This document shows, piece after piece, positions 24,772 through 33,371 of a DNA stretch of 64,000 nucleotides. Under the pieces are notes generated by a model that was given only the letters and a program-made list of their open reading frames with translations, made no database searches and was not told the origin of the DNA. The stretch is from Chlamydiae bacterium CG10_big_fil_rev_8_21_14_0_10_42_34 (GTDB lineage Bacteria > Chlamydiota > Chlamydiia > Chlamydiales > SM23-39), in NCBI GenBank assembly GCA_002773795.1, contig PFAD01000016.1, forward strand, positions 28,843 through 92,842, written 5' to 3'. A program made the translations under genes and the position numbers. How positions within the stretch are numbered: the stretch's first letter is position 1; the number at the start of each line of letters is the position of its first letter.

Positions 24772-26628
24772 ATGTCGAACCACGAAACATTCCAGCCCCA
24801 CGTCCCATCAAGTACTGTAATGAAAGAATTTTCCCTTCGTGCAACCATTTTAGGCCTTATTTTCGGATTTTTCTTCGCAGTTGCAAATGCCTATTTAGCA
24901 TTAAAAATTGGAACAACGGTATCTGCATCCATTCCTGCCGCCATTATGTCGATGGGTGTACTCAAATTGTTATTCAAAAACTCCACAATTCTTGAAAACA
25001 ACATCGTCCAAACCATCGCAACCATCGGCGAAGGATTAGCTGCAGGTGTCATTTTCACAATTCCTGCGCTGATTCTACTTGGAGACAGTCCATCTATAGG
25101 AAAAATCTTTATCCTTTCCTCATTAGGAGGACTTCTCGGCATCTTATTTATGATTCCGATGCGAAGATTTTTAATTGTCCAAGAACACAAAACCCTCCCT
25201 TTTCCCGAAGGAACCGCGTGCGCTGCAATTTTAAAATCAGGTGAAAAAAACCACAAAACAGCCATGATGGCTCTCTGGGGTCTTTTGGCAGCAGGGGCTT
25301 ATAAAATCTGTTCTAACGCCATTTTCCTTTGGCAAGAAACTGTTTCTTGGAGCTTCAAAACATTTAACAAAGCTGAATTTTCAATCGATGCTACCCCTGC
25401 GCTTTTAGGCGTTGGGTACATCATTGGCCCGCGAATTGCAGGTTTTATGTTTGCAGGGGGCGCTCTTGCATGGTGGGTCATCATCCCCCTTATCGTTGAG
25501 TTTGGTCTTGGAACGGCAACAGTATATCCATCGGCCGTTCCTATTGCGCAGATGAGCTCTGAAATGATTTGGGATAGCTATGTACGCTACATTGGAGCCG
25601 GATGTCTTGGCATTGGTGGGATTTATAGTCTGGTTAAAATTGCACCTCTTCTTTTAAAGACAATCCATGTCAGTGTAAAAGAGCTTTTTGGTGGCTATGC
25701 AGAAAGGGCAAATCTCCCAAGAACAGAAAAAGACATTTCTCTTGCCTGGTTGTTAATTGGTTCTATTGCGATTATCCTTTTTCTCTGGGGCTTTCCAACT
25801 CTCCCCATGAATTTTTTAACCATTTTATTACTTGTGATTTTAAGCTTCTTTTTTGTAGCGGTTACCTCGATCACCGTAGGCCTTGTTGGCTCTACTTCCA
25901 ATCCCGTTTCAGGAATGACGATCACAACCCTTCTAATCACTTGCATCATTTTTGTCCTTTTAGGTTGGACAGAAAGGGTCTATTTGATCTCGGCAATGAC
26001 GATGGGATGTGTTGCATGTTGCGCAATTACCCTTGCAGGAACCACTGCACAAGATCTTAAAGCTGGATTTCTCCTCGGCGCTACTCCTCGCTCTCAACAG
26101 CTTGCAGAAATTCTTGGCGTTCTTATCCCCTCCCTTGCTTTAGGCTATACAGTCTACATCCTGAATCAGGCATATGGAATTGGATCTAGCGTTATGCCGG
26201 CTCCTCAAGCAACACTTATGTCGCTCATCGTCAAAGGGGTCATTGGAGGAAATTTACCTTATGCTCTCGTTGGGTCTGGCGTTGTATTAGGGATTATCAT
26301 GATTGTTTTAGGAATACCCGTACTCCCTTTTGCCTTGGGACTCTATTTGCCTCTTTCCCTCTCACTTGCTACAATGGTCGGCGGAATTGTGAGAGCTTAT
26401 GTCAATCATAAAGGGGCCGATGACCTCACTCAGGAAAAAGGGATCCTCCTCGCATCTGGCTTTATCGGAGGCGATGCATGTGTAGGCGTACTGATCGCTC
26501 TCGCAGCTCTTGGCGGCGTGATTCCTGTAGACAAGGCTGGTTTTTTACCCAACTGGGTTGCACTTTTGGCATTTATCCTACTTGGCGCAGTGCTTGCAAT
26601 ATTCACATTAAGAAAAAGCGAGCGTTAA
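24772..26628 (+). CDS. OPT-family oligopeptide transporter
   Basis: A 618-residue membrane protein of the oligopeptide transporter (OPT) superfamily, which imports small peptides or metal chelates with protons. About 15 hydrophobic segments can be counted. Family landmarks are SLRATILGLIFGFFFAVANA, YLALKIGTTVSASIPAAIMS, the PFPEGTACA segment, TSNPVSGMTI and TTAQDLKAGFLLGATPRSQQ. The prokaryotic OPT branch has this length. An intracellular bacterium could use it to take up host peptides, which is inference. The 3' end overlaps the next pseudopilin gene, suggesting joint transcription. Confidence 0.92.
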   Translation: MSNHETFQPHVPSSTVMKEFSLRATILGLIFGFFFAVANAYLALKIGTTVSASIPAAIMSMGVLKLLFKNSTILENNIVQTIATIGEGLAAGVIFTIPALILLGDSPSIGKIFILSSLGGLLGILFMIPMRRFLIVQEHKTLPFPEGTACAAILKSGEKNHKTAMMALWGLLAAGAYKICSNAIFLWQETVSWSFKTFNKAEFSIDATPALLGVGYIIGPRIAGFMFAGGALAWWVIIPLIVEFGLGTATVYPSAVPIAQMSSEMIWDSYVRYIGAGCLGIGGIYSLVKIAPLLLKTIHVSVKELFGGYAERANLPRTEKDISLAWLLIGSIAIILFLWGFPTLPMNFLTILLLVILSFFFVAVTSITVGLVGSTSNPVSGMTITTLLITCIIFVLLGWTERVYLISAMTMGCVACCAITLAGTTAQDLKAGFLLGATPRSQQLAEILGVLIPSLALGYTVYILNQAYGIGSSVMPAPQATLMSLIVKGVIGGNLPYALVGSGVVLGIIMIVLGIPVLPFALGLYLPLSLSLATMVGGIVRAYVNHKGADDLTQEKGILLASGFIGGDACVGVLIALAALGGVIPVDKAGFLPNWVALLAFILLGAVLAIFTLRKSER

Positions 26629-27269
26629 TTCTCTTTGAGCTACTGATTGCACTTACATTAACCGCAGTCTTACTCACCTTTCTCTTTTCCTTTTTTGTCG
26701 AAAGCGCGAAGATTGAAAAGAAATTAGAGTCAGCACGTATGTTAGTTAGTCATCGAGGCCATTTACAAGCCAGACTTCAAACAATTTTTTCCTCGATTGA
26801 TCGTGGGTCAATACAGCCCTATTTTTATACAAAACAATTTGGCAAAGAAAAAACCCCTAGCGTAGTTGCTATATTTGACAATGGGATTGATCCCGATCCA
26901 GCTTATAGTGGCTCTGTTTTGGGTCGAATTTTTCTCGACGCAGAAAACAATCTCTCTTGCGCCATGTGGCCCTTAGGCAAAGAGAAAAACCTCCCTTGGC
27001 GAACAGAAATTTTACTTCCAAACGTTGAAGACTTTGAATTTGAATTTTTAGGCAAAAATAGCGCAACTAAGCCTGGGAAAAAAGAAAGAATACGCCCCAT
27101 CAATGGCGATTTAGCTTGGAGGACAAGCTGGCCAAAATCTCAAAAATCAGTTCCTTCAATAATTCGGCTTTCGATCCAGGAAAACAGAGGCGGTAATCCT
27201 TTGCACTTTGCGTTTATTCTCCCGACTCCCGATCCTTTTGTCACCTATGTGGAGAAAAAAGCGATATGA
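26607..27269 (+). CDS. GspJ-like pseudopilin with non-canonical start
   Basis: About 220 residues. The prepilin motif is clear: basic leader KKKRA, then LILFELLIALTLTAVLLTFL with glutamate at +5. A long globular part follows, of the size seen in GspJ/XcpW minor pseudopilins, which cap the type II pseudopilus. The start is odd. There is no ATG, GTG or TTG near the leader; the frame overlaps the end of the OPT gene, where ATT codons at 26601 or 26607 (ATT-AAG-AAA-AAG) give the expected short leader. An in-frame start at 26478 would give a 44-residue leader, too long for this family. It overlaps the next gene by ATGA. Confidence 0.7.
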   Translation: MKKKRALILFELLIALTLTAVLLTFLFSFFVESAKIEKKLESARMLVSHRGHLQARLQTIFSSIDRGSIQPYFYTKQFGKEKTPSVVAIFDNGIDPDPAYSGSVLGRIFLDAENNLSCAMWPLGKEKNLPWRTEILLPNVEDFEFEFLGKNSATKPGKKERIRPINGDLAWRTSWPKSQKSVPSIIRLSIQENRGGNPLHFAFILPTPDPFVTYVEKKAI

Positions 27270-28147
27270 ATATTTTGGGGTTAATTTTTTCACTTTTACT
27301 TATTTTATCTTATGGATTTTTTTCTTGCTGGGATAGACAAGTAGGATCAAATCGGCTTTGTAAAAGCTACGTAGGTCACGAAAAGGCCAATAGAAAACTA
27401 ATAAACAGCTACCAAAGCACTGTTTACAAATCTTTGAGAAGCAAATCCAACCCAACAAAGGCTAAAGCTGAGACACAATCTCAAAATGCGCCTAAAAAAA
27501 CAAAAGAGCTTCCCTTAAATCGAGTCTGCTCCAAGATGAATCTTTGGCCCCTTATCCAAGAAGGAAAAGAAGCTCAACCTCTCCTTTACGAACTTACTGC
27601 CAAGATGATACGAACTTTTTACGAGCCCGTTTTTAATGGAAGAAAAAGGTTTGAGTATCACTTCCTAGATGCATTTCTCTCTGCCGCAAAGATGGCGGCA
27701 CAAGAAGACCCTCTATTTGCATTAGAAAAAATCGATTTAAAAGAGGATCTGCTCCAAAGATGCTACTATAAGATGCTTAAAGGAACTAAGCAGTGGAATT
27801 TAGTGCAACACGTGGGCTACCCTTCTTTATTAGAGTATGTCAAAACTGAGCCTACAAAAGATAAAATTTGTATTTTTCACGCGCATCCCGACTTAATCAC
27901 CGTATTATTTAATCAAAAAATTGCAACGCTCCTTTACGAAGAAATCCACAAAGAAGATGCGCCGCTCCTCACGCAAGAGCTGGTTGAAAGAATCTGTAGC
28001 GAGCAGCATCTTGTAGGAATTGATCAAGAACTGTTTGATCTTCTAGAACTAGGCCGGCCTCATCACGAAGAAAATAAGAAGACCTTTATTGCTGAAGACA
28101 AAGATACCCACGTCACGTTGAAGAAGAGTTTCTATTTGAAGGGGTGA
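27266..28147 (+). CDS. Hypothetical protein downstream of the pseudopilin gene
   Basis: A 293-residue protein that starts inside the pseudopilin stop codon (ATGA), so it is surely co-translated. The N-terminus is a hydrophobic segment (ILGLIFSLLLILSYGFFSCW) that may be a membrane anchor or signal peptide. A basic low-complexity linker (about 55-80) and a larger, mostly helical domain follow (for example LLYELTAKMIRTFYEPVFNG). Position and topology suggest a component of the type II secretion pseudopilus, perhaps taking the place of GspK, but it shows no prepilin cleavage motif. Chlamydia has conserved hypothetical proteins in this position. The 3' end overlaps the histidine kinase gene by 35 bp. 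Confidence 0.65.
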   Translation: MNILGLIFSLLLILSYGFFSCWDRQVGSNRLCKSYVGHEKANRKLINSYQSTVYKSLRSKSNPTKAKAETQSQNAPKKTKELPLNRVCSKMNLWPLIQEGKEAQPLLYELTAKMIRTFYEPVFNGRKRFEYHFLDAFLSAAKMAAQEDPLFALEKIDLKEDLLQRCYYKMLKGTKQWNLVQHVGYPSLLEYVKTEPTKDKICIFHAHPDLITVLFNQKIATLLYEEIHKEDAPLLTQELVERICSEQHLVGIDQELFDLLELGRPHHEENKKTFIAEDKDTHVTLKKSFYLKG

Positions 28148-29870
28148 TGAGGGAAAAGGCGCTCCCTTTTCCTACCTCTGACGCAACAAGCACTTTTCCC
28201 TTATGTTTTTCGATGATTGTTTTCACAATCGACAAACCAAGTCCCGCTCCTCCCGACTTTCTCGAACGGGCTTTATCAACCGTATAAAAACGATCAAATA
28301 CATGCGGTAGATCTTTTTTAGAAATTCCAATCCCTTGATCTTTGATTATAAGGCGAAATCCCTGATCACTTTTTTCAATTTGAATCTCAATTTGGGCAGG
28401 CCCAGTCGAATATTTCACTCCATTTTCCAATAAATTAATGATCGCAAGCTCAAGCAAGTCTGCATCTGCAATAATGGGCGCTGAGTCGAGATCAGATTGA
28501 ATCTGTATTTTGACTGATGGGTTAGCAGTAAGGACATGGTGTCTGCAATTTTCCGCAAGTAAGATCAAATCGGTCGGCTTAAATCTGTCATGAGAGAGAT
28601 TTTCTATATCTGAAAGGGTCAATAAGCTTCGAACAAGTGTATCGAGTCGCATACAGGTACGAACAATTTTTTCTGTAATCTGATGCAGCATTTCTTGAGA
28701 TAGTTCAGGTAGGTCTTGGAGCGTTTCTGCAAAGCCTCTGATGATGGTAATCGGAGTGCGCAGCTCATGCGAAGCATTTGCGATGAAATCTTTGCCCAGC
28801 TCAACAATTTTATAATCAGATGTCTTGTCTTGCAACACGACAAGAGCTCCGTTTTGGTGCGCTAAGGGAGCGGAAATCAGATCGAGATAAAGGGGCCCTT
28901 TTTCCCTTAATGTCAGGGTTTGAATAGAAGATTCTGAAGTTTGCAGTGCGTAAAGAATCAACTCATGACATTTTTTGGATAAATCTGAGGACTTAAGATC
29001 TGCGAGAGTTTTTTTCAAAATATCATTTGGGCTCTCATCGAGCATCTCTGCCGCTTTTCGATTGATAAATGTAACGTTTGCACTTGTATCTGTTGCAATG
29101 ATTCCCTCTCCAATCGATTCGAGAATTTCCTCGGTCTCTTCACGCTGTCTTGTGAGATTTTCAATCTGCTTTTGAATTCGTTCAGTCAATGAGTTAATGG
29201 TAGAGGCCAATTTACTAAACTCTCCCCCCTGCATTGCCTTTGTTAAAACAATCCTTGGAAGAAGCTCTTCTTTTCCTTCTCGATACGGTCGAATCGCATT
29301 GACAATTTGCTGCACAGGAAGCATGAAGTAGCGGATGATCACAATGTCTAACGAACTTTTAACAAGAAGGAGCAAAATGCAAACGATTAAAATCCCCATT
29401 TTAAAATAGAGCTTAATTTGATCAATTTCACTTCCGCGAAAATTCACATCGAGAATGTATGACTGGTTATGTGCACTAAATTTAAGCGCTGAGTAGTAGT
29501 ATTTTTGGTGAAAAAAAGGGGAGATATGTTCATCAAATCCATGTCCAGTTTCAATCGCCTCACGAACCTCGTTTTCACTCTCATAGAACTGATTTTGTTC
29601 CGTTGCAAAAGAACGGTAAATCACATTTCCATTCCCATCAAATAGGCTTGCCGGCTGAAAGACAAATTCGCTATGACTGCGCATCATCTCTAACATGGCA
29701 TCTTGGTTTGGCGCATCTTTTAAGGTAGCAATGAGAACCTTACCCCGATTTGCCAAAGAAATCCGCATAATATGATTTACGGTGAGCCCTATTAAGGGGA
29801 AAAGGGCGGAAATAAAAACAATAAGCAGTACAAGATCGGTTAAGAAGATTTTCTTTCTAAATCCAAGCAT
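28113..29870 (-). CDS. Membrane sensor histidine kinase, PhoR/WalK type
   Basis: A 585-residue sensor kinase. Residues 1-35 and about 160-185 are membrane segments enclosing a sensor domain of about 125 residues. HAMP and PAS follow (ILESIGEGIIATDTSANVTF). The HisKA box is DFIANASHELRTPITIIRGF with the phosphorylated His, and the ATPase domain has N box LLENGVKYS, G1 DQGIGISKK, F box FDRFYTV and G2 GGAGLGLSIV. The partner response regulator is not adjacent; pepP lies 2 bp upstream and mutL beyond, so the kinase seems to be part of a mutL-pepP-kinase transcript. The signal is unknown. Confidence 0.92.
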   Translation of the reverse strand: MLGFRKKIFLTDLVLLIVFISALFPLIGLTVNHIMRISLANRGKVLIATLKDAPNQDAMLEMMRSHSEFVFQPASLFDGNGNVIYRSFATEQNQFYESENEVREAIETGHGFDEHISPFFHQKYYYSALKFSAHNQSYILDVNFRGSEIDQIKLYFKMGILIVCILLLLVKSSLDIVIIRYFMLPVQQIVNAIRPYREGKEELLPRIVLTKAMQGGEFSKLASTINSLTERIQKQIENLTRQREETEEILESIGEGIIATDTSANVTFINRKAAEMLDESPNDILKKTLADLKSSDLSKKCHELILYALQTSESSIQTLTLREKGPLYLDLISAPLAHQNGALVVLQDKTSDYKIVELGKDFIANASHELRTPITIIRGFAETLQDLPELSQEMLHQITEKIVRTCMRLDTLVRSLLTLSDIENLSHDRFKPTDLILLAENCRHHVLTANPSVKIQIQSDLDSAPIIADADLLELAIINLLENGVKYSTGPAQIEIQIEKSDQGFRLIIKDQGIGISKKDLPHVFDRFYTVDKARSRKSGGAGLGLSIVKTIIEKHKGKVLVASEVGKGSAFSLITPSNRNSSST

Positions 29871-29872
29871 CT

Positions 29873-30892
29873 CTATCCTTGTTTAAAGAAATTTTCATGG
29901 CCCGTTTCAGTCACTACAATCATGTCTTCAAGCCGCACGCCACCAACTCCTGGCTCATATAGACCCGGTTCTATAGTAAAAACCATGCCAGGCTCTAAGA
30001 GAAGATCTTTATCTTCTCCACTGAAGTGTACTTTGGGGGCTTCGTGTGTCTCAAGGCCCACTCCATGGCCCAAACTATGCGTGTAAAGCTGCTTTACACC
30101 CTCTTTTTCAAATTCTGCTCGCACAATTTCATCAAGTGTTCCAACCTTTACGCCTGGGCGAACGTGTGCAATCGCTTTTTGCTTAGCCGCTTTTACAATC
30201 CTTTCAAAACGTTCAATTTTTGGATTTGGTTTTCCGAAATAGTGGATACGGGTCATATCTGCATGATAGCAATTAACAACAGCGCCAATATCAATCAGGA
30301 CAACTTGATCTTTTTTTAAGCGTACATTGCCTGCGCGATAGTGGGGATACGCGCTATTTTCTCCAAAAGCGATGATCGGCTCGAACGAGAAGGCTGAAGC
30401 TCCATTTTTCAGACAAAAAACCTTAAATTCTACAGCGAGCTCTTCTTCACTCACCCCTTCCTTTAGACACTCGATAATTTTTTTGTAGCCACGCCATGTA
30501 AGATCTGCCGCTTTTTTTAAAGCTGTTATTTCATCTTCATCCTTAACCATCCGCAAAGCTTTTAAAGGACTTGGCATTGGCGTCCATTCTACATTTGGAA
30601 AGGCTTTTTTTAATGCAAGATAGCCGCTGTAGGTGACAGTGTCAGAGTCAAATCCGATCTGATTTTTAGACAGTTTTTTCTGCTCATCCCATAGAGCAAC
30701 TGTACAGGGTGCGTGCTGTTTTGCCTTCTCAAAATATCTCCCATCGACAAAAAGGATCGCCTCATTTGGACCCATCAACAATCTACCTTTCGAAAGCTCC
30801 ATTTTGGTTAAGTAAAGAAGATCGGTTGGGGAGTCGATGAAATAAGCATGCTTAGCCTGCTTCATTAGTTTTTGGATGCGAACAGTGACCAT
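29873..30892 (-). CDS. pepP: Xaa-Pro aminopeptidase, M24 family
   Basis: A 339-residue cytoplasmic metallopeptidase that removes an N-terminal residue followed by proline. The creatinase/prolidase N-terminal domain is short. The pita-bread domain has the five metal ligands: VLIDIGAVVNCYHADMTR (two Asp), HSLGHGVGLETHEAP (His), FTIEPGLY (Glu) and GVRLEDMI (Glu). I chose ATG 30892 because AGAGGA precedes it; a start at 30919 would add nine residues. It overlaps the mutL end by 28 bp, the same pairing as in Chlamydia. A palindrome copy (30082-30098) encodes VKQLY seven residues before the catalytic-site His without changing the normal spacing. Confidence 0.93.
   Translation of the reverse strand: MVTVRIQKLMKQAKHAYFIDSPTDLLYLTKMELSKGRLLMGPNEAILFVDGRYFEKAKQHAPCTVALWDEQKKLSKNQIGFDSDTVTYSGYLALKKAFPNVEWTPMPSPLKALRMVKDEDEITALKKAADLTWRGYKKIIECLKEGVSEEELAVEFKVFCLKNGASAFSFEPIIAFGENSAYPHYRAGNVRLKKDQVVLIDIGAVVNCYHADMTRIHYFGKPNPKIERFERIVKAAKQKAIAHVRPGVKVGTLDEIVRAEFEKEGVKQLYTHSLGHGVGLETHEAPKVHFSGEDKDLLLEPGMVFTIEPGLYEPGVGGVRLEDMIVVTETGHENFFKQG
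30082..30098. repeat. Dispersed 17-bp palindrome, copy 4
   Basis: TGTAAAGCTGCTTTACA inside pepP, extended by G/C to 9-bp arms. Read in the gene's frame as VKQLY just before HSLGHG. Confidence 0.9.
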
Positions 30893-32412
30893 ATTTCCTC
30901 TTCTTTTACCTTTACCCAAATTGGATTTCCCAAAGGATCATATGTTTGATCTTGGCATTTTTGCAATTGGCGCCATAAAACAGATGCCTCTTCCATTGAA
31001 AATCGTTTCTTGACCGATCTACAAAAGCGCGTTGCGATTTTTTCAATTTTCTTCTCAACTTTCCAGCTCGCAAAAAAATCTGGAAAGTGGGTTGCATCTA
31101 AAAATGAGGGCAGTGCATCGACAACTAAAGTTCTTTTTAAAACGCGGCACTCAATCCCAAGTTCATTGAGTTTTTCCGCCTTTTCCTCTTCGCCCCTAGC
31201 AAGCGCAATTTCTAATGGCCAAATCAGAGCCTGACTTGCCCCTTTTTTATGCTTTAAAGACTCAAATAAAACACGTGCATGTGCTGCGCGCAGATCGACA
31301 AAGATAAGCCCATCTTTCTCGAGTAAAAGGTAGCTTCCCACAACGGTCAAAAGCCGATCTTGAAAGCCCAAGTCAAGTTCTACGTCGAGAGCTTTGAAAG
31401 GAAGGGTTGGAAATGTTTCCTCAAAAGAGTAGCTCGTAGGCTCGCTAAAGGATACAGGTTCAGAAAAAGTAGGCATCGGAGCAAAGGCGCTCTCGACAGC
31501 TCTTTGAACTAAGTTAAAAATCTTCCCCTCATCTTTAAATCGGGCCTCTTTTTTTTGCGGATGGACGTTGACATCGACAGAATCTGGGGAAATTTCTAGA
31601 AAAAGGACAAATCGTGGATACATATGCTCAGAAATCCGCGTTCCAAATCCAAGTTTTACAGCCTTTGAGATCAGTGGGGAAAAAATAGGGCGTCGATTGA
31701 TGAATACATATTGAGCCATACGGGTTGCCATCGCCTTATTGGGAGCTGCAACAAACCCTGTGATCCCTTTTGCGCTCACCTCATGTTCATGCGGCCCCAA
31801 GATCTCTTCCACTCTCCCTTTGGTATCTGTTGAACTAAAGGATCTTCCATTGAGAGAAAAGATCACTTCAGGGTGTGCCAAAGCGATTGTTTCAACGACC
31901 CGAGAAACTTGCGCTGCATTGGATGAGGGCGACTTCTGGAACTTTTTTCTTGCAGGAACATTATAAAAAAGGGAGCGGACCTCAATGGTTGTCCCCCGAT
32001 TGCGGGCGCAAGGCTCAACTGTGATCACTTTCCCCCCTTCAGCTAAAATCCGCGTTCCGATTCCGTTAGACGTTTTGATCTCGAAGTGTGACACAGAAGA
32101 AATTGCAGCTAAAGCCTCTCCACGAAATCCCATTGTAGATAGTGTTTGAAGATCATCGATCGATCGAATTTTGGAAGTTGCGTGTCTTTCCAAACAAAGA
32201 AGAGCGTCTCCTGCGCTCATTCCACATCCATCATCTTCAATACGGATGAGCTGTTGACCTCCACTTACAATCTCAATTGAAATGCGACTCGATCCAGCAT
32301 CTAGACTGTTTTCGATCAGTTCTTTTACAATCGATGCAGGGTTTTCAACAACTTCACCTGCAGCGATTTGATTAATGACTGCCTCAGGCAGTTTGACAAT
32401 TTTTTCATTCAT
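30865..32412 (-). CDS. mutL: DNA mismatch repair protein MutL
   Basis: MutL links mismatch recognition by MutS to repair. The 515-residue protein has the complete GHKL ATPase: INQIAAGEVVENPASIVKEL, ENSLDAGSSRISIEI, DDGCGMS, TMGFRGEALAAISSV and RNRGTTIEVRSLFYNVPARK. The transducer domain with FINRRPI and VDVNVHPQKKEARF follows, then a short variable linker and a C-terminal dimerisation domain. It is somewhat shorter than many MutL proteins, mainly through a short linker. pepP starts within its 3' end. Confidence 0.96.
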   Translation of the reverse strand: MNEKIVKLPEAVINQIAAGEVVENPASIVKELIENSLDAGSSRISIEIVSGGQQLIRIEDDGCGMSAGDALLCLERHATSKIRSIDDLQTLSTMGFRGEALAAISSVSHFEIKTSNGIGTRILAEGGKVITVEPCARNRGTTIEVRSLFYNVPARKKFQKSPSSNAAQVSRVVETIALAHPEVIFSLNGRSFSSTDTKGRVEEILGPHEHEVSAKGITGFVAAPNKAMATRMAQYVFINRRPIFSPLISKAVKLGFGTRISEHMYPRFVLFLEISPDSVDVNVHPQKKEARFKDEGKIFNLVQRAVESAFAPMPTFSEPVSFSEPTSYSFEETFPTLPFKALDVELDLGFQDRLLTVVGSYLLLEKDGLIFVDLRAAHARVLFESLKHKKGASQALIWPLEIALARGEEEKAEKLNELGIECRVLKRTLVVDALPSFLDATHFPDFFASWKVEKKIEKIATRFCRSVKKRFSMEEASVLWRQLQKCQDQTYDPLGNPIWVKVKEEEIWSLFASKN

Positions 32413-32450
32413 GGCAGAAATATATCAGATGCTCAAGTATACTGCACACC

Positions 32451-33371
32451 ATGATGAGATGGTTTTTTCTAAAATTAACCCGAAGCCTAAACAGGTGTCA
32501 ACAAACGGCCGAGCGAGGCAAAGAAAAATTGAAGCGGGCTTGCCCGCGTTCTTCTCGAGGAGAAACATTCTTGAATACGAAAAGCTCCGAGCGAAGATCG
32601 ATTTTTCAAAGCCGCAGCCGGCCGTTTGTCACCTGTTTAGGCCTCGGGTTAATAACTGCTCTTCCCGCTTTCGGTATGTATGTTGGGAATCCAGCCGATC
32701 CTGCTTTGATGAGCACGGGATTTTTTTCCTCAAGCTACTCATTTTGTAAATTCACATCTGGCTATATTTACGACTACACATCGAATAAACGCTACGTTGC
32801 CGATGATCAGCCATTAATCAAAAAATTTGGTCTGCATTCGCAACTTGCTAGCTTCTCTCTTATTTTAATCGAAAGAATCCAATTTTTTGGCACCGCAGGC
32901 GGCTCTAAGGAGATGATTAAAGAAGAGCCAATCTATAACACATTTTTCGACACCTACACCGATTACCACTTCTCGTGGAGTGCCGGAGCTAAAGTGATTC
33001 TTCTACAGTGGGGTCAAACTTATTTGAGCACAGATTTTACATACTTTGAAGTTCCCCCTTCGAGTAAATCCTTCTACAAATATCTAAATCGCCTGAATCT
33101 CCCCCTATCAATTGATGACAAAGGGAAACTTTCTTTAGATGAATGGCAATTAAGTGGCGCTCTATCAACGCGGATTTTCTTCCTCAGCCCCTATGGAGGG
33201 GTCAGCTATCTTCGCTCAAAACTTCACGCTGATGTGAATTATCATAATGAAGTAAACTGGGGATTTTTTTATGGTTTAACTGTATCGCTAACAGGTAGGC
33301 TGCACGTTAATTTTGAGCGGCGTGTTCGCGATGAATTTGCCTATACCTTTGCAACAACAGCAGTATTTTAA
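32451..33371 (+). CDS. MOMP-like outer membrane beta-barrel, N-terminus remodelled by a hairpin element
   Basis: The mature part opens with FGMYVGNPADPALMSTGFF, very like the start of the chlamydial major outer membrane protein (LPVGNPAEPSLM), and has FSWSAGAKVILLQWGQTYLS like MOMP's FSWSVGA segment. Alternating strands and a C-terminal Phe support an outer membrane barrel, although it is shorter than classical MOMP. From ATG 32451 there are 306 residues, but residues 9-68 come from an inserted 180-bp hairpin element in frame. A TTG at 32571, inside the element, has GAGGAG eight bases upstream and would give 266 residues with a better signal peptide (basic start, then FVTCLGLGLITALPAFG). I consider this the more likely functional start. 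Confidence 0.75.
   Translation: MMRWFFLKLTRSLNRCQQTAERGKEKLKRACPRSSRGETFLNTKSSERRSIFQSRSRPFVTCLGLGLITALPAFGMYVGNPADPALMSTGFFSSSYSFCKFTSGYIYDYTSNKRYVADDQPLIKKFGLHSQLASFSLILIERIQFFGTAGGSKEMIKEEPIYNTFFDTYTDYHFSWSAGAKVILLQWGQTYLSTDFTYFEVPPSSKSFYKYLNRLNLPLSIDDKGKLSLDEWQLSGALSTRIFFLSPYGGVSYLRSKLHADVNYHNEVNWGFFYGLTVSLTGRLHVNFERRVRDEFAYTFATTAVF
32474..32653. repeat. In-frame 180-bp hairpin element inside the MOMP-like gene
   Basis: Terminal inverted repeats of 38 bp (32474-32511) and 35 bp (32619-32653) differ by one substitution and a 3-bp indel; shared words are AGGTG, CCTAAACAGGTG and ACAAACGGCCG. The outer ends carry ATTAACCCGA. Inside are small hairpins (GCGGGCTTGCCCGC and TTCTCGAGGAGAA). The length is 60 codons, so the reading frame is kept. 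The element supplies GAGGAG (32557-32562), TTG (32571) and the codons of a hydrophobic signal-peptide core from its right repeat. It is too short to code for a transposase. Its first bases, TTAACC, resemble those of the element upstream of psd, but the rest differs. Confidence 0.8.
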
